Origin: Verrucomicrobiia bacterium
GTDB taxonomy: Bacteria > Verrucomicrobiota > Verrucomicrobiia > Limisphaerales > DSYF01
DNA length: 64,000 nt
Assembly (NCBI GenBank): GCA_035765895.1
Contig: DASTWL010000039.1
Span: 62,001 to 126,000 of the forward strand
Reading direction: 5' to 3'
How positions within the stretch are numbered: the stretch's first letter is position 1; each line of letters opens with the position of its first letter. Positions 27,810-35,331 of the stretch are shown here, piece after piece. A program made the position numbers and the translations under genes. The notes under the pieces are model-generated. The model did not search any database. It worked only from the letters and a program-made list of their open reading frames with translations, and had not been told where the DNA came from.

Positions 27810-28565
27810 CTAGCGCCGTTTCTGCGCGAGCAACCACTCGTAAAGCTGCGGGTTGTTGTAGGTTTCCGTCCACGAATCGTGGAGCGCTTCGGGATAAATC
27901 GTGAGCTTCACGTGCTGGTTGCCCGCGCGGTCGCGCGCCGCTTTGACCATGCGCTCGGATTCCTCCATCGGCACCACCGGATCCTTGCCGCCGTGGAAGG
28001 CCCAAATCGGCAGCGTCCGCAGCGCCTCGGCGTCGGTCGGGCTGCCCAGCAACGCTTCGATGTAATTGCCCCCGCCGCAAATGGGCACGAGGGCCGCGAA
28101 GCGCTGCGGGTATTTCAATCCGAGGCTCCACGTGCCGAAGCCGCCCATGCTCAAGCCCGTGAGGTAAACGCGGTTGGTATCCACCCGGCAGGTGGCCTCC
28201 ACGTGATCCAGCAGGCGGACGAGCGGTTCCACCGCCCAGCGTTCATTGGCCGGGCATTGCGGCGCGACGATGATGAATGGGAAATTCGTCCCGGCCTGCA
28301 CGAGCTTGAGCGGGCCGTGTATCGCCACGCGCTGGAGGTCGCCGCCCCGCTCGCCCGCGCCGTGCAAAAACAGCATCAACGGCCAGCGCTGGTCGGGCCG
28401 GGCCTCATAATCCGGCGGGAGATACATCAAATAATGCAGTTCAAAGGCGTTGGTCACAACGCCGGAAAGAGTGTTGGGATGCATGGAGGGCTTCAGCGAA
28501 GTTTGCGCACGCGCCCCCACCGCAAACAGGGCGGCGAGCGTCAGGAGACAGAAGAGCTTTTTCAT
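27810..28565 (-). CDS. Secreted alpha/beta hydrolase (esterase / PHB depolymerase-like)
   Basis: A 251-residue exported hydrolase. The N-terminus is a signal peptide (LFCLLTLAALFAVGARAQ, cut near residue 20). The oxyanion region is LMLFLHGAGERG, the nucleophile elbow is GLSMGGFGTW, the acid is in AFHGGKDPVVP, and the catalytic histidine is in EALHDSWTETY. This pattern matches carbohydrate-esterase-1-like or phospholipase/carboxylesterase proteins such as the prolyl-oligopeptidase-like esterases common in Planctomycetes and Verrucomicrobia. It starts 23 nt after kdsD and is likely in the same transcript. Substrate unknown; acyl groups on plant or algal polysaccharide are plausible. Confidence 0.8.
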   Translation of the reverse strand: MKKLFCLLTLAALFAVGARAQTSLKPSMHPNTLSGVVTNAFELHYLMYLPPDYEARPDQRWPLMLFLHGAGERGGDLQRVAIHGPLKLVQAGTNFPFIIVAPQCPANERWAVEPLVRLLDHVEATCRVDTNRVYLTGLSMGGFGTWSLGLKYPQRFAALVPICGGGNYIEALLGSPTDAEALRTLPIWAFHGGKDPVVPMEESERMVKAARDRAGNQHVKLTIYPEALHDSWTETYNNPQLYEWLLAQKRR

Positions 28566-28588
28566 GGTCGTAACGGTTGCAATCGCAC

Positions 28589-29560
28589 CTACATCATCTT
28601 CAACTTCGGCAAATCCTGCGAATCCACCAGGCCGACGGGCTCGTGCTTCGCGTTCACGACGATCAGGTCGTCGATGTTGCGTTCGTTGAAAATCTTCAGC
28701 GCCTCGACCGCCAGGGCCGTGTCGCGGACGGTGATGGGATTGGGCGTCATCACCGATTTGAGCAAGCGCGCCAGCAGCCCGGCATCGGTGGACATGTGCC
28801 GGCGAAAGTCGCCATCGGTGAACACGCCCGTCAATTTGCCCCGGGCGTTGACCACGGCCAGGCTGCCGGATTTGGCGCGCGTCATGACCAGCAGCGCCTC
28901 CTTCACGGTGAGCGTCTCGCCGGCCACGGCGTTGCGCTCGCCCGCCCGCATGATTTCGCCGACGCGCAGGAGCATCGCCCGGCCAATGGCACCCGACGGA
29001 TGGTAGCGGGCGTAATCGCTTTGCTTGAAGCCGCGCGCCTGCAAAACCGCCATCGCCAGCGCGTCACCCATGACAAGCGTCGCGGTGGTGCTGGCCGTGG
29101 GGGCCAGGTTGAACGGGCAGGCTTCCTTGGGCACGCGGACGTTCAGGACCACGTCACTGTGCTTCGCGAGCGAGGACTTTACGCCGCCGGTGAGCGCAAT
29201 GATTTTGACGTTGAACCGCTTCATTGCGGGCAGCAGGTTGAGCAGCTCCTCGGACTCGCCCGAATAACTCAGGGCCAGCACCACGTCGCCGTCGTTGATG
29301 ATGCCCAGGTCGCCGTGCAGCGCGTCCACGCTGTCGAGCACGACGCTGGTGGAACCGGTGCTGGTGAGGGTGGCGGAAATCTTCCGGCCGACGGCGCCGG
29401 ACTTGCCGATGCCGACGATGATGAGTTTGGCGCGGTTGCGGAGCGCGGCCACGATGAGTTCCACGGCGCGGGTGAATTGTCCGTCCAACTCGGCCCGCAC
29501 GGCCCGCACGGCCGCGAGTTCGATGTCGAAGACTTCCCGCGCTCTGGCCAGATGACTCAT
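28589..29560 (-). CDS. kdsD: D-arabinose 5-phosphate isomerase
   Basis: A 323-residue enzyme converting ribulose 5-phosphate to arabinose 5-phosphate, the precursor of Kdo in lipopolysaccharide. Residues 30-180 are a SIS domain (GIGKSGAVGRKISATLTSTG, LALSYSGESEEL), followed by two CBS domains (VGEIMRAGE; LKSVMTPNPITVRDTALAVEAL). Domain order and length match KdsD/KpsF. Start at 29560; the longer frame upstream overlaps the divergent SYLF leader. It points to an outer membrane with LPS. A promoter ends 6 nt before the start codon. Confidence 0.92.
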   Translation of the reverse strand: MSHLARAREVFDIELAAVRAVRAELDGQFTRAVELIVAALRNRAKLIIVGIGKSGAVGRKISATLTSTGSTSVVLDSVDALHGDLGIINDGDVVLALSYSGESEELLNLLPAMKRFNVKIIALTGGVKSSLAKHSDVVLNVRVPKEACPFNLAPTASTTATLVMGDALAMAVLQARGFKQSDYARYHPSGAIGRAMLLRVGEIMRAGERNAVAGETLTVKEALLVMTRAKSGSLAVVNARGKLTGVFTDGDFRRHMSTDAGLLARLLKSVMTPNPITVRDTALAVEALKIFNERNIDDLIVVNAKHEPVGLVDSQDLPKLKMM

Positions 29561-29566
29561 TGGCGG

Positions 29567-29596
29567 AGCATACAAAGGCCGGACCGCCGATTTCAA
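29567..29596 (-). promoter_or_regulatory. Promoter of kdsD, leaderless layout
   Basis: TTGAAA (29591-29596), an 18-bp spacer and TATGCT (29567-29572) on the minus strand, with 6 nt to the kdsD ATG. Confidence 0.5.
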
Positions 29597-29630
29597 ACAG
29601 GATTCCCGCAGCGGTCGGCGCCGGGGCCAG

Positions 29631-29659
29631 TTGCGTTGACGCGCGGGATGCGGCAGATT
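29631..29659 (+). promoter_or_regulatory. Possible promoter of the SYLF gene
   Basis: TTGCGT (29631-29636), 17 bp, CAGATT (29654-29659), then 8 nt to ATG 29668. It is back to back with the kdsD promoter, so the two may interfere. Confidence 0.35.
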
Positions 29660-29667
29660 GGCAGCCG

Positions 29668-30351
29668 ATGAAAACACTGCTGCTCGGTTTCCTGATGCTG
29701 GGTTGTGTCGCGTCCGCCCTGGCCATCACGCCCCAGGAGCTGGACGCCCGCATTGCCAAACTGGCGGACAAGCTTGATGCCTTGCAGGACAAGCCGGACA
29801 AACGCATCCCCGCCGGCACGCTGGCCAAGGCCAAAGGGGTCATCCTGCTCGACCGCACCAAGGCGGGCTTCATCTTTGCCTACCAGGGCGGCGGCGGCGT
29901 GGCCATGGTCAAAGACGCCAGCGGCCACTGGAGCCCCGTGGCGTTTGTCAGCGCCAACGAAGCCAGCCTCGGCCTGCAAATAGGCGGCGAACAAAATTTC
30001 TACGTCATCCTGCTGATGAGCACGAACGCAACCAAATCGCTGACCGATTCGACCATTGATTTCGGCGGGGAAGCGCGGGGCACGGGCGGCAACCGATCGG
30101 AAGGCAAGGAGGCAAACTTCACGGCGGAACCCGCGGTGCAAATTTATGCGGACCGCACGGGCGTGTTTGGCGCCGCGGCCATCAAAGGCGGCGCGATCGG
30201 GCCGGATGAAAAGGCAAACGTTGCCTACTATCACCAGGCGTTGACGATGCGCGACATCTTGTTCGCTCAAAAGGTGAAGCCCAGCGAAGCCGCGACGAAC
30301 CTCGCCAAAAAGCTGGATGACTACGCGAAGAGCGAGTCCGGCAAGAAGTGA
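29668..30351 (+). CDS. Exported SYLF-domain (Ysc84-like) lipid-binding protein
   Basis: A 227-residue protein with a signal peptide (TLLLGFLMLGCVASALA, cut near residue 20). The SYLF domain fills most of the mature protein: LAKAKGVILLDRTKAGFIFAY, GGGGVAMVKDASGHWSPVAF, SANEASLGLQIGGEQNFYVIL and the family ending IKGGAIGPDEKANVAYY. SYLF domains bind phosphoinositides in eukaryotes; the bacterial role is unknown, presumably periplasmic or outer-membrane lipid binding. The ATG at 29668 directly precedes the signal peptide. It converges with pheA, leaving 26 nt with only a GC-rich hairpin and no T-tract. Confidence 0.8.
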   Translation: MKTLLLGFLMLGCVASALAITPQELDARIAKLADKLDALQDKPDKRIPAGTLAKAKGVILLDRTKAGFIFAYQGGGGVAMVKDASGHWSPVAFVSANEASLGLQIGGEQNFYVILLMSTNATKSLTDSTIDFGGEARGTGGNRSEGKEANFTAEPAVQIYADRTGVFGAAAIKGGAIGPDEKANVAYYHQALTMRDILFAQKVKPSEAATNLAKKLDDYAKSESGKK

Positions 30352-30377
30352 GCCCGCCGGCCCGGACAGGGCCCGGA

Positions 30378-31439
30378 TTATTCCACGTTGGGATACGACC
30401 CGAGCACTTTCACGAAGCTGCAGTGCTGCGTGAGCTGCTCGATTGATTTCGCCACGCGGCGGTCGGCCTGATGGCCGTCGCAATCCACAAAGAAGAAATA
30501 CTCCCACGCCTTCCGCTTGCTCGGGCGCGATTCGATTTTCGTCATGTTGATGCGGTAACGGCGAAACGGCGCCAGCGCGCGATGCAGGGCGCCCACGGCG
30601 TCCACCACGCTGAACATGAGGCTGGTGCGGTCATTGCCCGTGGCGGGCGGGCACTTGCGCCCGAGCACGAGAAAGCGCGTCGCGTTGGCCGTGTTGTCCT
30701 GGATGTCCTTTTCCAGCACGGTCAGACCGTATTGCCCGGCCGCCAAGGCACCGCCAATGGCGCCGGCCTTGGGATCCTTGGCCGCGAGTTCGGCGGAGCG
30801 GGCGTTGGATGAGGTTTCAATGATTTCCGCCTGGGGAAATTTCCGGGCGATCCAGCCGCGGCATTGCGCGAGCGATTGCGGGTGGACGTAAAGCTTCTGG
30901 ATGCGCGACCGCGCCACCCGGCTCATGAGGCATTGCTGAATCGGCAGGATGATTTGCGCGACAATCTTCAGGTCGCTGTCCACGAACATGTCGAGCGTGT
31001 GCGTCACCACGCCTTCGGTGGAATTCTCGACGGGCACCACGCCGTATTCGGCCCGACCGCGGCTGACTTCACGGAAAACGTCGGTGATGGTTTTTTGCGG
31101 CGCGTAACTGAGGCTGGCGCCGAATTTCTTGATGGCCGCCTGATGCGTGAACGTCGCTTCCGGCCCGAGATACGCAATGGTCATGGACTTTTCCACGGAC
31201 AGTGAACTCGACATGATCTCGCGATAGATGGCCCGGATGGAGTCGTCCGTGATCGGTCCTTCGTTGAGCTTGCACACGCGGTTGAACACGGCCAGTTCGC
31301 GGTGCGGTGCGTAGATTTCCTCGCCGTCCTTGCGCTTGAGATGGCCGATTTCGAGCACGTGCTTGGTGCGCTCGTTGAGCAGCCGGACAATCTGTGCGTC
31401 GAGCGCGTCGATGGCTTTGCGATGTTCGGAAATGTTCAC
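30378..31439 (-). CDS. pheA: Chorismate mutase / prephenate dehydratase (P-protein)
   Basis: A 353-residue bifunctional enzyme making phenylpyruvate from chorismate. Residues 1-85 are an AroQ-type chorismate mutase (IDALDAQIVRLLNERTKHVLEIG), 90-270 the dehydratase (IAYLGPEATFTHQAA, VVPVENSTEGVVT, NTANATRFLVLG), and the end is an ACT domain with GALH and ESRP elements that bind phenylalanine, so feedback control is expected. The start is GTG 31439, decided by a perfect AGGAGG at 31445-31450 five nt upstream. The longer frame runs antisense-like into scpB and is not used. Likely last gene of the scpA-scpB-pheA operon. Confidence 0.93.
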   Translation of the reverse strand: MNISEHRKAIDALDAQIVRLLNERTKHVLEIGHLKRKDGEEIYAPHRELAVFNRVCKLNEGPITDDSIRAIYREIMSSSLSVEKSMTIAYLGPEATFTHQAAIKKFGASLSYAPQKTITDVFREVSRGRAEYGVVPVENSTEGVVTHTLDMFVDSDLKIVAQIILPIQQCLMSRVARSRIQKLYVHPQSLAQCRGWIARKFPQAEIIETSSNARSAELAAKDPKAGAIGGALAAGQYGLTVLEKDIQDNTANATRFLVLGRKCPPATGNDRTSLMFSVVDAVGALHRALAPFRRYRINMTKIESRPSKRKAWEYFFFVDCDGHQADRRVAKSIEQLTQHCSFVKVLGSYPNVE

Positions 31440-31458
31440 GGCAGCCTCCTTGATCAAT

Positions 31459-32181
31459 TCAAGCCGTCGGCGGCACATCGGCCGGCGGTTCCGGCGCAGG
31501 CGGGGCCTCGGCGGCTTCCGGGGAATTCGCCGGCTCAACCGGCGTGGCCGCCAGCGGCTCCGGCGGCACGGTGGCCAGGCCGGGCTCGGCCGTTGCCAGC
31601 GGCGGTTTCTCAACCGGAATGCGCCGCAGTTCATCAGCCGCCGGCAAATCATCCAGCGCCCGCAGCCCGAAATATTCGAGGAACACCGGCGTCGTCCCGT
31701 AAGTCACGGGCCGGCCGGCGGCTTCCGCACGCCCGACCTGCTCGATGAGTCCGCGTTCCAACAGGGTCTGCATCACGCCGTCCACGCTCACGCCACGGAC
31801 TTGTTCAATCTCCGAACGCGTCAGCGGCTGGCGATAGGCCACGATGGCCAGGGTTTCGAGGGCCGGCTGCGACAACCGCGGCGGACGAGCCTTGTGGCCG
31901 ACCAATGCCTTGAGCCACGGCGCGTAGTCGGGTTGCGTCACGAACTGCCACGCGCCGGCCACGCACGCCAGCCGGTAGCTGCGGGCGGCCTGTTCGTGCT
32001 CCACCGCGAGCTGCTGCAGGGCGGACTCCAGTTCGGCTTCCTTCACCTTGCGGAATCCCCGGACGACCTCGTCGTTTTCCGCATGCTCGACGGCGCTGGC
32101 GAACACGTCACGCAATTCGCGGGTGGTCAGCGGCTTTTGCGCGGCAAACAGCAGCGCCTCCAGAATGAATTTCAACTCCAT
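31459..32181 (-). CDS. scpB: Segregation and condensation protein ScpB
   Basis: A 240-residue partner of SMC and ScpA in chromosome condensation, with two winged-helix domains: LKFILEALLFAAQKPLTTREL at the start and ETLAIVAYRQPLTRSEIEQVRG with the VDGVMQTLLERGLIE turn. The TPVFLEYFGLRALDDLP segment is the family C-terminal motif. A proline/alanine/glutamate-rich tail of about 50 residues follows and is probably disordered. It begins 1 nt after the scpA stop, a classic scpAB arrangement. Confidence 0.93.
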   Translation of the reverse strand: MELKFILEALLFAAQKPLTTRELRDVFASAVEHAENDEVVRGFRKVKEAELESALQQLAVEHEQAARSYRLACVAGAWQFVTQPDYAPWLKALVGHKARPPRLSQPALETLAIVAYRQPLTRSEIEQVRGVSVDGVMQTLLERGLIEQVGRAEAAGRPVTYGTTPVFLEYFGLRALDDLPAADELRRIPVEKPPLATAEPGLATVPPEPLAATPVEPANSPEAAEAPPAPEPPADVPPTA

Positions 32182-32182
32182 C

Positions 32183-32992
32183 TTAAGCGGTCTGGGTGTT
32201 GGCCTGGTCCAGCTCCCAAGCGTTGGTTTCCGGGGCAGGACTCAGGCTGGGCGCGGGCTCGGCCTGCGGGCCTCGGCCAATTTCGATGTCGCCAAATGCC
32301 TCGGATTGCAGGGCCACCAGCACTTTGAGGCGGATCAACTCCAGCATGGCCAGAAAGGTGACCACCACCTCGGTGCGGCTCGTGGCGTTCGCAAACAATT
32401 CGGAGAACTTCAGGCGCGACTGGGTGGAAATGGAGCGGCGCAACAAATCAATCTTTTCGCTCACCGACCATTTGTCCTCAAAGATTTCTCGCAGATCCTC
32501 CTTCTTCTCGCTGAATCGCTTGAGGATCGTGCTGACGGCATTGACCAGGTCGAAAATCGAGGCTTCGGCCTTGTTGGCCGGCGCATCCCGGTCAAATTCG
32601 AGCTTGGGCGGGAGGCGCGGGAAGATGGCCCCCTGACGGATTTCCATTTCCTGCAACCGGGCGGCGGCGTCCTTGAATTTCTTGTATTCGACGAGCTGCC
32701 GGATCAGTTCCCAGCGCGGATCATCGCCGTCCTCCTCGCCTTCGGTTTCGACCTGCTGCTCCTTCGGCAGCAGTTCACGGCTCTTGATATACATGAGGGT
32801 CGCGGCCATGACGACGAATTCGCCGGCGATTTCCAAATCGAGCATCCGCATCGTCTCGATGTATTCGATGAACTTGGTGGCGAGCTGGGTCAAATTGACT
32901 TCATAAATGTCAACCTCCTCCTTCTTAATGAGATAAAGAAGGAGGTCGAGCGGACCTTCGAAGACCTCGAACTGGACTTTGTATTCAGCCAT
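32183..32992 (-). CDS. scpA: Segregation and condensation protein ScpA
   Basis: A 269-residue kleisin that bridges the SMC heads. The N-terminal SMC-binding helix region reads YKVQFEVFEGPLDLLLYLI, followed by EEVDIYEVNLTQLATKF and EFVVMAATLMYIKSRELLP. The C-terminal winged helix (VVTFLAMLELIRLKVLVALQ) binds the other SMC head. ATG 32992 is the conventional start. The same frame stays open to 33202, with a strong AAGGAGG and a GTG in the region of the candidate small RNA; that 66-residue extension has no family look, so it is left out, but it is a real alternative. Confidence 0.92.
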   Translation of the reverse strand: MAEYKVQFEVFEGPLDLLLYLIKKEEVDIYEVNLTQLATKFIEYIETMRMLDLEIAGEFVVMAATLMYIKSRELLPKEQQVETEGEEDGDDPRWELIRQLVEYKKFKDAAARLQEMEIRQGAIFPRLPPKLEFDRDAPANKAEASIFDLVNAVSTILKRFSEKKEDLREIFEDKWSVSEKIDLLRRSISTQSRLKFSELFANATSRTEVVVTFLAMLELIRLKVLVALQSEAFGDIEIGRGPQAEPAPSLSPAPETNAWELDQANTQTA

Positions 32993-33102
32993 GACGCCCC
33001 AACCGGTAAACGCGGGACGGTGGATGCTATGCCGGGGCCGACCGGCTTGGCAACGCCGGAGCACGATTTGGCTGTCCCATTTTCTGTCCCCCGACGAACC
33101 AG

Positions 33103-33131
33103 TTGACAGGGGGCGGTGGGGAAACATAAGT
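33103..33131 (+). promoter_or_regulatory. Promoter of the candidate small RNA
   Basis: A perfect TTGACA (33103-33108), 17 bp and ATAAGT (33126-33131; CATAAG with a 16-bp spacer is also possible). The predicted start, 33138-33140, coincides with the first base of the inverted repeat below. Confidence 0.45.
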
Positions 33132-33139
33132 TGAAAACA

Positions 33140-33208
33140 GTTCGGGTGGCAGCACGTTTCTTCAGCGGGGTTCCCCACCCCCACCTCCTTGGCGTCTGCC
33201 ACCCGAAC
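33140..33208 (+). ncRNA. Candidate structured small RNA with paired ends and anti-SD segment
   Basis: A 69-nt segment whose ends are a perfect 13-bp inverted repeat: GTTCGGGTGGCAG (33140-33152) and CTGCCACCCGAAC (33196-33208). Inside, GGGGT (33167-33171) can pair with ACCCC (33177-33181) around a TCCCC loop. CACCTCCTT (33182-33190) matches the anti-Shine-Dalgarno end of bacterial 16S rRNA and is left unpaired in this fold. A promoter ends just upstream and TTTT occurs at 33212-33215. The conserved apical bases of SRP RNA are missing. On the opposite strand the same bases give a perfect AAGGAGGTG ahead of an in-frame GTG for scpA, so a leader role for scpA is the alternative. Confidence 0.45.
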
Positions 33209-33230
33209 GCAGTTTTGGCCGCCGTGAGGC

Positions 33231-33259
33231 TTGACGCTTCGCCGGCGGCCGACTACTGT
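33231..33259 (+). promoter_or_regulatory. Promoter of tRNA-Asp
   Basis: TTGACG (33231-33236), exactly 17 bp, TACTGT (33254-33259). The tRNA 5' end at 33274 is 15 nt downstream. Confidence 0.55.
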
Positions 33260-33273
33260 TTGCGCCCCATTGC

Positions 33274-33350
33274 GGGGGTGTAGCTCAATTGGTTAGAGCG
33301 CTGCCCTGTCACGGCAGAGGTTACGGGTTCGAGCCCCGCCACTCCCGCCA
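33274..33350 (+). tRNA. tRNA-Asp (anticodon GTC)
   Basis: Acceptor GGGGGTG/CACTCCC (one G-T pair), D-arm GCTC/GAGC, anticodon stem CTGCC/GGCAG with loop CTGTCAC (GTC), T-loop TTCGAGC, discriminator G and encoded CCA. The outermost T-stem pair is A-C instead of the usual G-C, a mild oddity. Confidence 0.92.
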
Positions 33351-33793
33351 CTTTCCCGCAGGCTCCAACTTCACACAACGAGCGCGAAGGCCGCAAACCA
33401 AGCAGTCTGCCGAACCACTCATACCCGCATCGGCCGATGGTTTGCAAATCTGGCTGTTGGATACGACCCATCGGTTCCTTTTGCCTTTGCGGCCTTGGCG
33501 GACGTTGCGCCAGGTTTCGCAGCAATCCAGTTCGTCGCAGGGCCGAAGGCAATTAACGCATCCTTTAATTTGGCCCCTCACAATTAAAGGTTGAGGCCTC
33601 ATCCTTTAATTGCTCCGAGGGGCTGGCCCAAATCGCCGGTTGCCCGATCCATTGTCCCGCGGTTGTCTTGCCAAGCAGGTCGCCAATTGAAGCCGGGCAA
33701 ACCGAAGCGCGGTTTTAACCGCCGTTCCAACATTGACGCCACCGATTGTCCCCGGGACTTTGACGATCACGACGTGCGGCTCGCCCAGATAAC
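33351..33793. other. Intergenic region with no gene
   Basis: No convincing reading frame. The only structure seen is the inverted-repeat cluster at 33562-33623. The moxR promoter follows at 33794. Confidence 0.6.
33562..33623. repeat. Nested inverted repeats around CCTTTAATT
   Basis: CCTTTAATT at 33562-33570 and again at 33603-33611, with the reverse complement AATTAAAGG at 33582-33590 between them, so the central copy can pair with either side. GCCCCTC (33573-33579) and GAGGGGC (33617-33623) form a second pair. The alternative pairings resemble a switchable hairpin, but no function is known. Confidence 0.5.
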
Positions 33794-33822
33794 TTGAGTC
33801 GGCTTCACTCGTTACCTAGATT
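33794..33822 (+). promoter_or_regulatory. Promoter of moxR, leaderless layout
   Basis: TTGAGT (33794-33799), 17 bp, TAGATT (33817-33822), then 7 nt to the moxR ATG. Confidence 0.5.
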
Positions 33823-33829
33823 GCCGGGA

Positions 33830-34810
33830 ATGAGCACACCGTTGAATGAGCAGGTGCAGGCAACTGCCCGTTGGATCAAGCAATTGCGCGAGGAAATCGC
33901 CCACGTCATCGTCGGCCAGGAACAACTCGTGGATCGCCTGCTCGTCGGCCTGCTCGCCAATGGCCACGTCTTGCTGGAAGGCGTGCCCGGGCTGGCCAAA
34001 ACCCTGTCCGTCCGCACGCTGGCCGCAGCGATTCACGCCACGTTTCATCGCATCCAGTTCACGCCCGACCTGCTGCCCGCCGACATCGTCGGCACGCTGA
34101 TTTACAATCCGCAGGACGGCAAATACCACGCCACGCGCGGCCCGGTCTTCGCCAACTTCGTCCTCGCCGACGAAATCAACCGCGCCCCGGCCAAGGTTCA
34201 ATCCGCCTTGCTCGAAGCCATGCAGGAACGCCAGGTCACGCTCGGTGGCGAAACCATGCCATTGCCCTCGCCGTTCCTCGTGCTGGCCACGGAAAACCCG
34301 ATCGACCAGGAAGGCACCTATCCGCTGCCCGAGGCGCAGGTGGACCGGTTCATGTTCAAGGTGCTGCTCGACTACCCTTCGTTTGAGGAGGAGCGAAAAA
34401 TTCTCGACCGGATGGCCTTCACCGCGCCGGAGACGGTGGTGAAGCCGGTCATTGCGCTCGATGAAATCCGCAAGACGCGCCAGCTGGTGGACCAGATTCA
34501 CGTGGACGACAAGGTGCGCGATTACATCGTCCACGTCGTGTTCGCCACGCGGCAGCCGGAGAAATACAAGCTGGACGTGAAGAACTTCATCCAATTCGGC
34601 GCCTCGCCACGAGCGACGATTTACCTGACGGTTGCGGCAAAGGCCTGGGCGCTCCTGCAAGGCCGCGCCTACGTCACACCCGAGGACGTGAAGAGCATCG
34701 GCCCTGACGTGCTCCGCCACCGCATCATCCTGACCTACGAAGCCGAGGCGCAGGCGGTGACGACGGACGCCATCATCAAGAAGATTTTCAACGCCGTGCC
34801 GGTGCCGTGA
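33830..34810 (+). CDS. moxR: MoxR-family AAA+ ATPase
   Basis: A 326-residue AAA+ chaperone-like ATPase. Walker A is LLEGVPGLAKT, Walker B LADEINRAPAKVQSALLEAMQE, sensor 1 LATENPIDQEGTYPLPEAQVDRF, and the C-terminal lid carries GASPRATIYL. MoxR proteins work with VWA-domain partners encoded nearby, here DUF58 and the Bat proteins, which start 3.3 kb downstream after an unusual insertion of two genes and a repeat cluster. ATG 33830 is chosen over the upstream in-frame start because the promoter -10 box ends 7 nt before it. Confidence 0.92.
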   Translation: MSTPLNEQVQATARWIKQLREEIAHVIVGQEQLVDRLLVGLLANGHVLLEGVPGLAKTLSVRTLAAAIHATFHRIQFTPDLLPADIVGTLIYNPQDGKYHATRGPVFANFVLADEINRAPAKVQSALLEAMQERQVTLGGETMPLPSPFLVLATENPIDQEGTYPLPEAQVDRFMFKVLLDYPSFEEERKILDRMAFTAPETVVKPVIALDEIRKTRQLVDQIHVDDKVRDYIVHVVFATRQPEKYKLDVKNFIQFGASPRATIYLTVAAKAWALLQGRAYVTPEDVKSIGPDVLRHRIILTYEAEAQAVTTDAIIKKIFNAVPVP

Positions 34811-34822
34811 GGAGAAACAGAA

Positions 34823-35284
34823 ATGGCAAACGAAACCATCCAGATTTGTCAGGAATGTGGAACCATTGGCCATACCACGACACGAACCAAAGGGAGTTTG
34901 GGACTTGAGATTTTACTTTGGCTCTTTTTCTTCGTTCCCGGTCTTTTTTACTCAATATGGCGACGGTCATCACAAGAAGAGGTTTGCGATCGTTGCGCTG
35001 GCAAGATGATTCCAGTAGATACGCCACGAGGGCAGATGCTTATGCAACAGTATTATCCTCCCAGCGATACTGCACATGCCCCGGCTAAGACACTCAAGCC
35101 CAAGGCAACGCATACCTATTCATACTTCTATTCTGTCGATGGCACTGATTCCGGCCCGCATTCCTTGGGACAAATGTTAGCGTTTCGGCATTCTGGAACA
35201 ATTGCCGACGATACTTTAGTTGTGCGTGAGGGAGATAAGGAGTGGAGAATGCTTTCCGAGTTTCCGGAGTTATCTGGGCAGTAG
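34823..35284 (+). CDS. Membrane protein with zinc ribbon and GYF-like domain
   Basis: A 153-residue protein. An N-terminal zinc ribbon is split around a transmembrane helix: CQECG (about 9-13), the helix LEILLWLFFFVPGLFYSIW (about 28-46) and CDRCAGK (about 55-61). The C-terminal 60 residues read as a GYF_2 (DUF4339) domain: YFYSVDGTDSGPHSLGQML, DTLVVREGDKEWRML. GYF_2 domains bind proline-rich peptides. It starts 12 nt after moxR with a good ribosome site (GAGGAGAAA). Codon use is noticeably more AT-rich than in moxR and the bat genes, suggesting later arrival. Function unknown. Confidence 0.65.
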   Translation: MANETIQICQECGTIGHTTTRTKGSLGLEILLWLFFFVPGLFYSIWRRSSQEEVCDRCAGKMIPVDTPRGQMLMQQYYPPSDTAHAPAKTLKPKATHTYSYFYSVDGTDSGPHSLGQMLAFRHSGTIADDTLVVREGDKEWRMLSEFPELSGQ

Positions 35285-35331
35285 CCATAAACCACGCTTT
35301 AGATTACATCGCCAAAAAGATTTTCAATCTC

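Noticed and set aside
33140-33208. SRP (4.5S) RNA
   Set aside because: Paired ends and size are similar, but the conserved GGAAG/AGCA apical bases are missing on both strands.
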